Source: Dactylonectria macrodidyma (lineage: Eukaryota > Ascomycota > Sordariomycetes > Hypocreales > Nectriaceae). Taken from it: a stretch of DNA of 64,000 nucleotides. The stretch lies in NCBI GenBank assembly GCA_020744425.1, contig JAGMUV010000029.1, positions 496,001-560,000 on the forward strand, read 5' to 3'. Shown here piece by piece: positions 1 through 10,400 of this stretch. Made by a program: the position numbers and the translations under genes. Numbering within the stretch: the stretch's first letter is position 1; each line of letters begins with the position of its first letter. The notes below the pieces were generated by a model that was not told the DNA's origin, searched no databases, and was given only the letters and a program-made list of their open reading frames with translations.

Positions 1-3000
1 TTGTACAAAGGCTGACATCTAGGATCTAGTTGCCCAGGTGGCGATGGTTGGTCTGGTCGAAAGTGTGCTGTTTGGGGAGCTGGGGGAACCAGGCAATAAG
101 CGACTCGACTACCGGAGACCTTTTGCCAATGAAGACAGAACAGGGCTCCAGGTGCTGTCTGTTGTTTGCTCAATTACAACAGACAGAGGCAGCAGAGTTA
201 CGGGGAGAGGCAGGGTTGGATTGCGATTTGCAAGAAGAGAAGGTATGGGGGGGTTCTCAAGGGGTTCAGTCTAGCGACTCTTAGCATCAGAAGCAACGAT
301 TCACGGCGGGGTTCTTCAGCGAGGGGCTAGGGACGATGAAATACGCATGGCCCTCTCGCAAGCCACCGACCAAAATGCGACTCTTGGCTACGCCCTAGTT
401 AGCATCCCGGGACGGCACAAGCAGAGGCTAGGCCGTGAGAGGGAAAATAAACCTCCCCGAATAGAGAGCGAGAGGTTCCGATACCCGGGGTCAGCCAGCA
501 AGCCTCTCGAGTTTGAGAGGAGAGTGGGCCACGTGCACGGAATGTTTCCGGAGGATAGCTCTTGGGTCTCTGCAGGGCCGCTGACGGCTCAGGAACATCT
601 TTTAACTTGATGTAATGCTGCCGACGTGCGCTGCATGTGGCCATATCAGTGGACCCTTGGCCCCTCTCGACAGGAACAACAATCATCTCCAGCTCCTGGA
701 CTTGACGCCTTGTGAGACTGACTAGGACACCAGGTCCAAGGTGGCAAGATCCCTGTTACGGCTGGATGGGCCTGTGGCATGAACATCTTTCCGGACACAT
801 GAGACGGCAGACTCCGAGAAGATTTGATGCCCGCCGGCTGCTCCAGGGCTGTTTGGGAGTCGGGATTACAACAAGAGACTTGGATGAAGCATGTGTCAAT
901 GCACCCTGTTAGTTGGTCACCATCGCCCAGAACGCTACCTGAGTCACACAAGAAAGACCAAGGCAGCCGGGCCAAGGTCCCATTGGCCGCGGCACCACGG
1001 GGCTGAAGCCTTTGTGCTCCGTGAGATGGGATTCGTCGGGAAGGTTAGCTTACACAGTAGAGGGCGGGCTGGATACGTCTCTCGCCGATGGGGATTGGCG
1101 CGCAAGGGTCCCCTCACAGCAAGGTTTCGACCGTCCTCTGGAACGACCCATTCTCCCAAAGAAACTGGTGCCTCACTCTGTCGCTCCAGCTGCTGAAACG
1201 CCCTCTCGGAATCCGGCCCATGGGCTTGGGCTTTGCCTCCACGGCTCCTGCGGGCCCGACTTGGCTTCGCGCCGGATTGATTCGTCCGCCTGAGTCGGGG
1301 GCAGATCATCTAAGTCCTTCACGGCCTAGAGACTTGCCGGCGCAGCGGATCGAAGGCACGCATCCCCATTTGCTGTCGGGACAAGTGCAAGTATGCCTTC
1401 TTTGTCGATGATTCGAACGTTGCGACGCATCTCCGAGATAGTTCCGAACGGCTAGCCTGTAAAACGATACTACTCTAACCCTCTCCCTCCAAGCGATAAT
1501 GGCTCCTAAACGACAACTGCCCTAAACTTGCCTAGCTTATCAGAGCTTTCGATCTGGAGTTCTGCAGATGATGGACGCTAACAACTACCAATCAAGCACG
1601 AACAAACCATCGCATCCTCAGCGATGAGGTTCTTACGGGACGATGATTCGGTCGACGGCGCGAACTTGTTTTGGGGGATGGATCGACTCGTTATTACAGA
1701 TACTGCTTGTGTGGGACCAGACTTCTCAGAATGACAGCTTTCAGTTAAGGAAAGGTTGATGAACAAGATTAGGGTCGCGTGGATGCTTGCCAAGGTGCAT
1801 GCTGCCGTTACTGTTGAGCAAACTCAGGGTTCGCCCCTTACACCCAACCACCACCCAAGCGGAGAACTTGGCGGAAAGTGCGGCACAGTGGCGCGCACCA
1901 GTCCCCTTCAATAACATTTGTCTGCTGCGGTGCGATTTCAGGATCAGGAGTGCATGATAGAGCCCAAAGAATTAAATCACCAGCCGGAGGGAGGGGGAGA
2001 CGTGACAATTAGTTTTGAGCTTTTACTAGAGCGTGGAGATGAATGGCCGTAGTGCAAGCCACAGGACCCCAAAACGAAAGACACGACCACCCACAGGCGA
2101 GGAAGGCTGTTTTCAGGGGGATGGTCCCAGCCCTAGCGGCCGATGTGTTCTTGTTTTTGGTCCGCGCGAATTTCCTGATCCCAGGAAGGGTTCGGATCAC
2201 TCATTCCCCCTCCACATCCATCCAGTTATGATAGATCGTATTATTCCACTCTGGCTGGCCCTCTCAAAGGTAGGGTCATCTCTAAGGTAGGAGAAGCATG
2301 CTAAGGTGATCTCCATCGCAGGGTCGAAAGATGTTTTGGCTGGTTCCCATACAATTCATTTTACCAATCCCGGGGAATTTCCCTGGTTCTCGTTTTAAAG
2401 AAGTTCTGAGTGCATGACTTTAGATCCTAAGGTGGTTGGTTCCCACCCTCCGTCAGACGTAGCGCCAGACTTTGTCAACCACTACGTCATGGTCGATGTC
2501 GACAAAGAGCACTACTGCAAAGCCGTCATAGAAAGCAATTCCTGCCTTTATGGAGGACCTGGTCAAATGATCTTTCCAACATTAAAGGTGCCACAACACA
2601 AAAAAGGGGGCCGAGCACACACATCATTGCTTGTATCTCGCAGCGGGGGGCCGCCATGTAACCATGTTGCAATCAAACGGAACACTAAACCAGCCACCAC
2701 ACACTTCTGCTCTTCTTGGGACATCGTTCGTAAACACATGACTCAATATCGGGTTTTTGTTCATTGCCCCGTATCGAGTGCATGCAATCTCATATGACAG
2801 CGGGATATGGAACTGTTGTCGGCGTCAAACTCCACATTAGTCACATTATTGCGCAATCCTGGGGAGTTCCGAGCCCAATGCAATGGTCAAATGATTCATC
2901 TTTCTGTGGTTGTGAGGTTCTAGGGCGTATAACGCTAGACATAGGCGAACAGTGCTCCCTGGACTCGTCGTATGTTCGAAGAGCATGACTGGAGTTCCCA

Positions 3001-3210
3001 GTGCAATCTAACGCTTTGATACAGTGGCGTGTAAGCAAACGCCACGTCGAGTCAGTCAAGAAGCATTGATGACTTCGATTCCAGGCTCACGCTCCGAACG
3101 AATATCGCCCGAATTACCTTGGACAAGATATACGAGTGGTGACAGCTCTCAAATTCTCTCGAACTCTCCGTCCATTATTTCCCGACATCCCAAATAAAGC
3201 ATTCGCAACT
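1..3210. other. Region without a supportable gene
   Basis: No reading frame here resembles a family I know. Open frames are short and overlap on both strands: the longest are about 121 codons on the minus strand (944-1309) and 127 codons from an ATG at 2414 on the plus strand (2414-2797). Neither has a domain, signal peptide or convincing composition. The first 1.4 kb is GC-rich and open in several frames at once, as old degraded sequence often is. Short host genes with introns cannot be excluded. Confidence 0.5.
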
Positions 3211-4738
3211 ATGGAAGACAGACGAACTTCGATCCTCGGGCTAAATGTCGCATTAATAATTCTTTCGATCCTCGCTATCACGTCGAGACTTTCCACCCGG
3301 GCCATCATTGTTAAGAATTTTGGAGCCGATGACGGTTGGTGCTGTCCTACACATTAATTCCAAATGGCGTAGTGATAATAATACAGTTCTCATTGCGATC
3401 GCATTCCTTTTTAGCCTGGCACTCTCGACACTCTATATGCTCTGTAGGTCGTTTCAGCTTTGCTGACTTCGCCTCGGTCTTTGCTAACGTAAAACCAGCC
3501 ACAAGATATGGAGAGGGGCTCCATATTGAATACCTGGAACCCGCTAATGTGCCCACATACACTAAGGTCATGTTGTCGCAAGGCGTGAGTCAACCACGCT
3601 CGCTCTGTGTTTCGGGGATTAGCACTAACAAGTGAGCAGTTAATTTACGGACTCTGTCAGATGTTTATTAAGCTATCCTACCTCAGCCTTTACCTGCGCA
3701 TTGCCCCTCATAAGACCTACCGACTAGCTTTATACGTCTCGATGGCCCTGGTCTTTGCTTTTGGCATTGCTACTTCGGTAGTATCTATGTTGTTATGTTT
3801 GCCTTTCGAGAAACTCTGGCAACCAGATATCCCAGGCCATTGCATCGACGTAAACACATTTTACATGTTTAGTACGGCCACAAACATTGTCTTTGACATT
3901 GCCATATATATCATGCCGCTACACATCCTCTGGAGTCTAAATCGTAAGTAGACAGATATTGGTGGCAAACACAGTATTGACCATTCGACAGTACCCAAAA
4001 GGCAGCGGCTCGGATTGGTATTGGTGTTTGCGCTAGGTTTCCTGTAAGTGTCTTCTCAGTCAAGTCAGTAAGTGATTTGCCATGGGTCCTAACGGTAAGA
4101 AGTGTTCTAATTGCAAGTGTTTTCCGCCTGGTAACTCTTGTGCGTTTGTTATATGCCCCAGATTGTAAGTCTCTTCCCTAGCCTTCCCAAACTTAGTGGC
4201 TTACCTTGGATCTAGACCGCGGAGATAATACCTGTAAGGAAACTTCAATATGCCTTTGAATGCCTACTGACAGTTACCTAGGGACAACTGTGCGCCCCTT
4301 TTGACACATCTTTACCCCATTGCCTGGTTCTAACTGAAATATTAGGTTGAATCATTGAACTGGTCATCTGTAGAAATCCATGTCGCCCTCGTCTTATCTT
4401 GCACGGCCACATTTAAGACACTGATTCAGAGATTCCTTCCGGGTGTTCTTGAGATAACTTCTCGGTCAACAAATAACATCACCTCTCGAAGTTGGCCACG
4501 CCGTACCAATCACGGCGGAGGTTACGTGCTCCAGTCTGTCGGCCACAATGAGCCGAGCGTCAACATTACCACAGGGGAGTATTCCAATGAAGCTGATGAA
4601 GTTGGAAGTCAGAAAGCGATTGTCGAAGATGTGGAGATGGTCAGGTTGGAGGGGGCAACCTCATGTCGCTCTTTGAATTTGAGCATAGGCGACCAGGCTG
4701 GTAGCAGGCAGTCGCCCACGGAGCAGGGCGGGTGGTAG
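3211..4738 (+). CDS. Pth11-like seven-helix membrane protein (fungal rhodopsin-domain family)
   Basis: This is probably an integral membrane receptor-like protein of the Pth11/Fung_rhodopsin family; in some plant pathogens such proteins sense surfaces. Exons I can splice in frame are 3211-3334, 3387-3443, 3499-3584, 3640-3943, 3992-4043, 4103-4164, 4216-4233 and about 4346-4738. Introns are short and have GT..AG ends. Family hallmarks are the GADD after helix 1, the YGEGLHI loop, the KLSYLSLYLRI helix, the cysteine in the loop near CIDV, and WSSVEIHVALV in the last helix. Exon 7 is only 18 nt. The phase of the last junction does not close by one nucleotide, so either a splice site is misplaced or there is a small indel. 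The hydrophilic C-terminal tail of about 100 residues is typical. The ATG at 3211 directly precedes helix 1. About 365 aa. Confidence 0.75.
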
Positions 4739-5220
4739 AGTACCTTTGGTCCAGGCAAGCAGCCTAAGAGGTCTGTTGGATACAGTGGCTTGCGCACAAA
4801 GAATCGTACCACACTATCATTACCGCGCCACCGGTGTCTTCCATTCGTGAAACGGTCCTTGGCTCCGTCCAGGAGGCGTTACGCTCGGCCCCTTCCCCAC
4901 CTCCGCCATATTAGCCCCTGGCCAGAGGCTGTTCCGCCTTCCGGGAGCACTGCTGATTTATATAGGCTACCTAGACCGTGTTTATAACGGACGTTTCGTA
5001 AGACCCGTGTCTATCCCAAAAATGGCCGTCAGTGATTCAGTCAGAAATAGAGGCGGTATTCTTTCAGTCAATTAATGTCTTATCTACAAAATCTGCAAGA
5101 TATGAGCCTGGGGCTGCTCCCTCTCCAATAATCCTGTCTCTGGCTGCCTCTCTGTTCGCGGCTCTCATGGGATCAGCCCAAGTTGGAGGAACTGAAACTT
5201 GAAAATATCACCTTCTAAAT
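4739..5220. other. Intergenic spacer
   Basis: It lies between two genes whose 3' ends face each other. I see no repeat pair, RNA gene or conserved frame. Confidence 0.5.
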
Positions 5221-6660
5221 TCATGCTGCGCTATTAGGTATATGTTCTTCGTCATCCTTAACACCAAGTCCGTTCTTCTTAAACCAAGGCCAATACACTT
5301 CCCTCGCCCACAGAGCCAGACGCTGCAGCCCCCATATCGCCTTATACACGCCAGCAACATCAGACGTCGACCCAAAGCAGTACTCCGTCCACAAGTCGGT
5401 CCTGTGGCCCTCCCTTGTCGTAGCCGCAAAGCTCCAGACGTGGCCTTGCACAATCACAGCCGGCAGAAAGGGCAAGCCGTCAAGAGAGCCACCAGTGCGA
5501 GAAACAAGGTCTTCTAGGAATCGCCACTGCGCTGCGTGCCATGTGCCCAGCTGTAGCTCGGCTGTCTCTGACTGCGCCCTGCCTCGGCTCTTGGTCTCGA
5601 TGCTGATGGCAATTGGGCGGTCGCGGAGGGGATGAAAGTCTGTGTGGTTGATCACCCCAGCTGGCAGCATTCTACGTAGGATCTGCACCGCGTCGGAGGC
5701 AGCCTCATCGACTGTCGAATTCATATATACGCAAAAGTCAACCATCTTTGGCTGCGAGGCTGTCGAGACATATTCCTTGATGATCTTTGCTGTCGTGCAA
5801 GGCGCGAACCCTACGAGCTGATCCTGTCGTCGCGGACCGTAAATGGCCGTTAATAACAGCGGGTGATGAACCATCATGTTCCACCCTGCCTCGTTTTGCC
5901 TTGACAGCTGGCATTCCGCCGCCTCGGCGACCAGATGGGTAACCAGATGAACTGGTGGCGTTGGACCGATCCGATCGCGGATTTTAGAATTCGCAAACAT
6001 GTGGTCCAGAAAGAGATGAAAATTGGGGTCTCTCTTGGCTTCCTCCCTAATCTCAGCTTTGTAGTCGCTGGATATTAGACCAAACCCACTGGTCGTCGTC
6101 ATTTGCAGCTCCATCAGCAGCTCAGTAAGTTTTTGCGGCATCCGCGGATCCCCAAGAGAGAGTGTCCGTCCCTTGATGCCATCGGGGTTGATTTCCAAAC
6201 TAGCGAGGGCTTTTGTTGGCGAGGACCGGCCGGATGCTTGTGACTGCGATTGTGACTGCGGCTCCGAAGGTGGAGGAAGAGAAGTCGTAGGCGAGCCGGT
6301 CCGGAAGGCCCCCACTCCTTGCCGGCTGCTGCTGCCTCTGGGTGTCTTGTTGGGATCCTCGTGCACCCTCTGCCTCTTAGGCTCCGGCGGCGCGCTCTCG
6401 CTCATGCTTCGCCGTCTCTTCTGAGACTCTGGCGGCGAAGGAGGATGATGTTGCTGGTGTTTGGGTCCGCAAGATGGGGTAGTATTAATCGAGTGCTCAG
6501 ATGGCGTTTCAAGTTGTTCGAGCCAGTCGTTAATGTATTCATGTCTCATTATGTCTGGCACATTGCTTCGGGCTTTTTTCACGACATTCTGTAGTGGCGC
6601 TGGTGTATGCTTTGGCGGTTGTTCTTTGTTATGCGGTTTGTTGACAGGATACGTCACCAA
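5221..6660 (-). CDS. PD-(D/E)XK nuclease-like domain protein
   Basis: A 479-residue single-exon protein. Residues 1-150 are disordered, with basic clusters (KRRR, PKRQR) that could be nuclear localisation signals and an SQSQSQSQ run. Residues about 190-465 resemble the fungal PD-(D/E)XK nuclease-like family (PDDEXK_12 type): an acidic residue at D308 in KMVDFCVYM, then a beta-strand IAISIETKS with the E355-x-K357 pair, then a conserved QWRFLEDL helix. These residues fit a restriction-endonuclease-like metal site, so a DNA-cleaving or DNA-binding role is inferred. The family is abundant near transposons in Fusarium accessory DNA (family knowledge); its function is unknown. The reading frame is intact. 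The ATG at 6660 is the first in frame. Confidence 0.7.
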   Translation of the reverse strand: MVTYPVNKPHNKEQPPKHTPAPLQNVVKKARSNVPDIMRHEYINDWLEQLETPSEHSINTTPSCGPKHQQHHPPSPPESQKRRRSMSESAPPEPKRQRVHEDPNKTPRGSSSRQGVGAFRTGSPTTSLPPPSEPQSQSQSQASGRSSPTKALASLEINPDGIKGRTLSLGDPRMPQKLTELLMELQMTTTSGFGLISSDYKAEIREEAKRDPNFHLFLDHMFANSKIRDRIGPTPPVHLVTHLVAEAAECQLSRQNEAGWNMMVHHPLLLTAIYGPRRQDQLVGFAPCTTAKIIKEYVSTASQPKMVDFCVYMNSTVDEAASDAVQILRRMLPAGVINHTDFHPLRDRPIAISIETKSRGRAQSETAELQLGTWHAAQWRFLEDLVSRTGGSLDGLPFLPAVIVQGHVWSFAATTREGHRTDLWTEYCFGSTSDVAGVYKAIWGLQRLALWAREVYWPWFKKNGLGVKDDEEHIPNSAA

Positions 6661-6969
6661 GTCAACTGAGCTGACCTAAGGTTTGTACTCTAGGGTTGAA
6701 AAGTGAGCTGACTCAGCAATTCTGACCAACCAAAACGGGTCGACCTCGTACTCCGGGAGAACCTTAGATCCGAAAGGACAGCCGAGTGAAGGTCTGTGCG
6801 TATCCAGGCTGGGATGCTGGGGTGCGAGAGCAGTCGATAAGAGACCATTTCGGATAAGATCATGTCGCACTGAGCGTGCTTAAAGGGTTAAAGTGAATAT
6901 GATGAGCAGCAGCAGTTGTGTTTGTTTTTTTCTAAGGTGCGGGGTACTCCATCCCACAGATTTTACTTG
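6661..6969. other. Intergenic spacer upstream of the transposon nest
   Basis: About 300 bp with no recognisable gene. It should contain the promoter of the PD-(D/E)XK-like gene on the minus strand. Confidence 0.4.
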
Positions 6970-7056
6970 GGCAATTGATAGGGGTGCCGCACCATTTTGA
7001 TACGGGTGCCGCAAGCTTACGGGTGCCGCACTTTTTACGCTTCTCATTGGTCCAAA
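6970..7056. repeat. 87-bp inverted repeat, left copy
   Basis: It is the reverse complement of 11441-11527, with two mismatches that I can see. It contains three copies of a GGTGCCGCAC-like motif spaced about 20 bp apart, a pattern expected of transposase-binding sites in a terminal inverted repeat. A relic of a MULE C-terminus ends about 200 bp inside it, so it may be the end of an older MULE-family element. No flanking target duplication is visible. Confidence 0.8.
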
Positions 7057-7252
7057 GACTCATCGGCCCCGTCAGGCCACCCCGCAGAAGGCGGTGAGCC
7101 AGTCCGCTCCACCACGCCTTAACAGTTGAAGGGGAGCCAATAGCTTCCCTTGAAATGCATCCAGTTTCCTTTTCGGGAGTCACGACTTTGCTGGGATTCG
7201 TTGCCCAAATTCGCTGCGGACGAGCTGTTCAACCCATAATTCTTCTGCTGCG

Positions 7253-7325
7253 TTACAGTTTGATTACAATAGACTGCTCCTTCTGCCTTTTGGCTGAGTA
7301 GAAGACCTCTTGTTCGGCGGCGAAT
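7253..7325 (-). pseudogene. Relic of a MULE transposase C-terminus
   Basis: The minus strand reads about 21 codons ending in EQSIVIKL and a stop. This matches the last residues (DQCIVVKP) of the two MULE transposases at 7468-11178 and 31804-34477. It lies outside the 3' terminal repeat of the intact MULE, so it belongs to a different, older copy, perhaps the one whose end is the 87-bp repeat. Confidence 0.5.
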
Positions 7326-7327
7326 TC

Positions 7328-7407
7328 ATGGGCACCCGGGCGCGCCACCACCCAACTTCCCAGCGCCCAATTGGTCCATCCAACACGCGCTCTGCAAACT
7401 TACAAGT
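7328..7407. repeat. 3' terminal repeat of the MULE at 7468-11178
   Basis: A GC-rich stretch starting near GGGCACCCGGGCGCGCC. It aligns with the left terminal repeat of the MULE at 31.7-34.6 kb and lies at the same distance (about 140 bp) from the transposase stop. I could not find the matching inverted copy beyond the 5' end of this gene (11179-11440), so the other end is lost or diverged. Confidence 0.6.
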
Positions 7408-7467
7408 ACGGTCTTCAGTTACAACGTGAATATGTCCCTGTTCATCCTTGGTAACATATATTACCAG

Positions 7468-10400
7468 CTACGGTTTGACTACAATACACTGATCTACCGA
7501 GCCAGTAGTCGAATGTAAGGCTTGCTGCTTCTTGCTGTCCCTTTCAACGCTCTTCCATATGTCTTTCACGCCTCTTCTCTTGCTTGCCAACGGATTGTCC
7601 CCCATCTCCTTGACGACTTGGGCTTCAACGCGTTTATCCTCCGCCTTGCCCCAATCTAAATACGCCATCATCTCTTCTTTCGTCCATTCCCTTGATCCTG
7701 TTGAAGTGATACAGCGCTTGGCCATTTGTTTGTAGTCCAGACACCACTCATAGCTCTGCTTGTCGTACCTTTGTGGCAGTCCCATCGCCCTACGATATTG
7801 CTGGTTTGTCTTGATGCTGCCAGTGGGCTGCGCTGCGAACCACGCGCTTCTCGTGGCAACATACTTTCCATATATAGCTTGCGGCGAGTCGTGCCTCAGT
7901 GGTGAATGCAGGAGGGGCTCGCGCAAATGGCATGGTTGTTGCACCACAGACTCTCCGCCGACGGAGCTTGGCGCAGTTCCTGCCGGACCGTCTGGAATGA
8001 TAGGGGAGTGGGGCCCTGTAGGGGAATCTTGTATAGTAGGCAAAGGCGGGACAAGTGGGGTTGGTACAGCAGCGATATGTAATGTGGTAGGTCGTGAGGC
8101 TGGCTCCGAAGCAAGGTCTGATTGCGAAAGTAATTCCGAGTGCCTCAAAGGGCACGCCTTTGAGGTCATTGTATGGCTAACCGTATGGCATTTGCTGCAT
8201 GTGCTTGGAGCCCGTGTCGCAGCTTTAACTGCTGTAGATCCTGTCTGGACAGAAAGCGTTGTCTCCCCATCACTCGATAGTTCCCATTGAGACCGCTGCC
8301 TTCGCACACTGGGCTGAGTCCTGCGCCCACTTGCCCGCATTCCGGTAGTCTTCCCAGACCCGAGAGGTAATGTCCTTCCCTGGCTTGACAGACTGCTTTG
8401 CGACTGGCTGGCCTTGCCCGCGAAGTGGGCCAGAGTCGTCTTGTTTCGACTTCCAGGTGATCGGCCGCGGCGCTCTGGCTGACTGCTTTGAGGCTGACTG
8501 TCTAAACCCTGACGGCTCCGGGTTTGACTGCTGGCCCCAACTACCATACTCGCCGGTAGAGGCTGGGGGTTGTTTTTGGGCCGTCCACGAAGATTGGTAG
8601 CGATCTTTGGGTCCAGGATCCGGCGATGTACGTCTTCGCTCACAGGCTCTCGTAGATGCCACCGCGGATGGATATCCCACTTGGCTAGAGGCGTTGCCGT
8701 GATAAGCTTCCTGTAGATGGTATGATAGCAGGGGACGCCAAGCTCGATAGACACGGTGCAATCGTCGTCACACGATCTTATGGCATCCGGCCACGGATTT
8801 GCCGGGCTTGGGATGCCTTTCAATGCCTTTCGGTGCTCCCTGGTAATCAAAGAAAGTGCCTTCTGAGACACCATCTTAGGAAGCTCGCCCAGATACTCTG
8901 AGCCGCGCCCCACGTGCTCTCGCGCTGTTAACACCTCGTCCTGGGCACAAGCTTGACGAAACTCCCTCTCCTGGTCTTCCAGCATACCTTGGATGGCCTC
9001 GACGAGCCGATACAAATGGCTCATGCCATTCAGGAGATAGCTCTTGATATTGTTGTTGCTGGCCTCTGTACCGGAGGTCACTCGAATGCCGAAGTTGCGG
9101 TACTTCCGGATGAAGCAGCGGGCCCACTGCGCCCTCACAGGCATGTACGTACCATATAGATACGTGAGGATCGCTCTCTGGTCACCGAATTGCGTACACA
9201 GGCATTCCCAGGCCTTCTCATGATCCTCTTCCGTCTCGGCAAACACCACCAGCCTCCACAGCATAAGCACTCCGTGGTAATCGTGGGTTATAGGCCGAGA
9301 CAAGTTGTCTTGGGAGATTGGCTCCTCTTGTCTTCCAGATGCCTGTACTGCCTGTCGATCGCGCTGGTTGAGGGTAGCATCGGGCTCGTCCGAACTGCTC
9401 TCTTCGCCAGTACTGCTGTCCCTCGTGGGATACACCCATTTCCGTTTGGACTGCAGCATTACATTGGAGTTGATATGGTGGATGCAAATCTGCTGCTGGG
9501 CATCTTGAAACTCAACCCCTAGTGCCTTCTTCGTCTGGTCGTCAAAGTCGGTAATGACAACGTCGGGGGATCGAATGCTGTATTGGTCAAGGAGCGTGCG
9601 TACACCGTTTGCAAGGAACTGGAACCCTTCAAGTCTCTCATTGTCGATCAACCCGAATGCGGCGTTAAAGACAGTACCCAAGCAGGTCTGTCCCGTAACT
9701 TGGAAGAGGGGCAACTTGAAGCGGTTCGTGTTGTATGTGTTGTCGAAACTGACGACCTCAGAGAAACGCCTCCACATCCGGATACAGTAAGGGAACGTCC
9801 AAACCAACCCCACCAGGCGGCCGGGTTCGTCCCTGGCCCACTCGGCAACGTAAGGGACCTCCTTGTCGTCGAACAACTTGATCAATGCAGCCGTTGAGCT
9901 GTAGCCACCCAGATTCTCTCTGTTAATCCGAGCTCTGGCGTTGTAGATATCTCTCTGGGTGTAAACCGAATCTGGGAAGTGATCTCGGACCATACCACCA
10001 ATGTCTCGTGCACGAATGCCAATCCGTCGACTGGACGACTGGATGGTCGCCTTGATAGGGCTAGTAAGTTGTCTATGAACTGGATGGGCGGCGGCATCGG
10101 TACTAGGGTTATGGTTATGGTAGTGGTGTTCCGCATCTGGGAAGTGCCGTAGAGTCCACTGGAAGCCGTTCTCTGGCAGGGCCTCGGCAATAATCTTCCA
10201 TAGGCACCCCGACTTTCGAGACTTTCGTTTCCGAAGGCCAGCACCCCTTCCTGGCCGGGGAGCCCCGTACCGATCGCATTGGAAGACATATCGACTTCGC
10301 TGTCCAGGTCGAATCATACCATGCGCCTTGATAACACCAAAGCCATGGGTTTTCGCAAAACTGTTAACCCTAGCAAAAAGGGCGTCAACCGACGGAGCTG

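Noticed and set aside
944..1309. 121-codon minus-strand frame, and overlapping plus-strand frames
   Set aside because: GC-rich, open in several frames at once, with no motif; probably chance.
1411..1460. tRNA T-loop-like GATTCGAAC and a CTAACCCTC telomere-like word
   Set aside because: No cloverleaf arms fit and there is no tandem telomere array.
2414..2797. 127-codon plus-strand frame with an ATG
   Set aside because: No domain, leader or typical composition; unsupported.
3336..3635. A one-base deletion in the Pth11-like gene
   Set aside because: Two short introns (3335-3386 and 3444-3498) restore the frame and the family motifs, so no deletion is needed.
8270..8761. 163-codon minus-strand frame inside the MULE gene
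   Set aside because: Lies in another frame of the intact 1236-residue transposase; no independent support.
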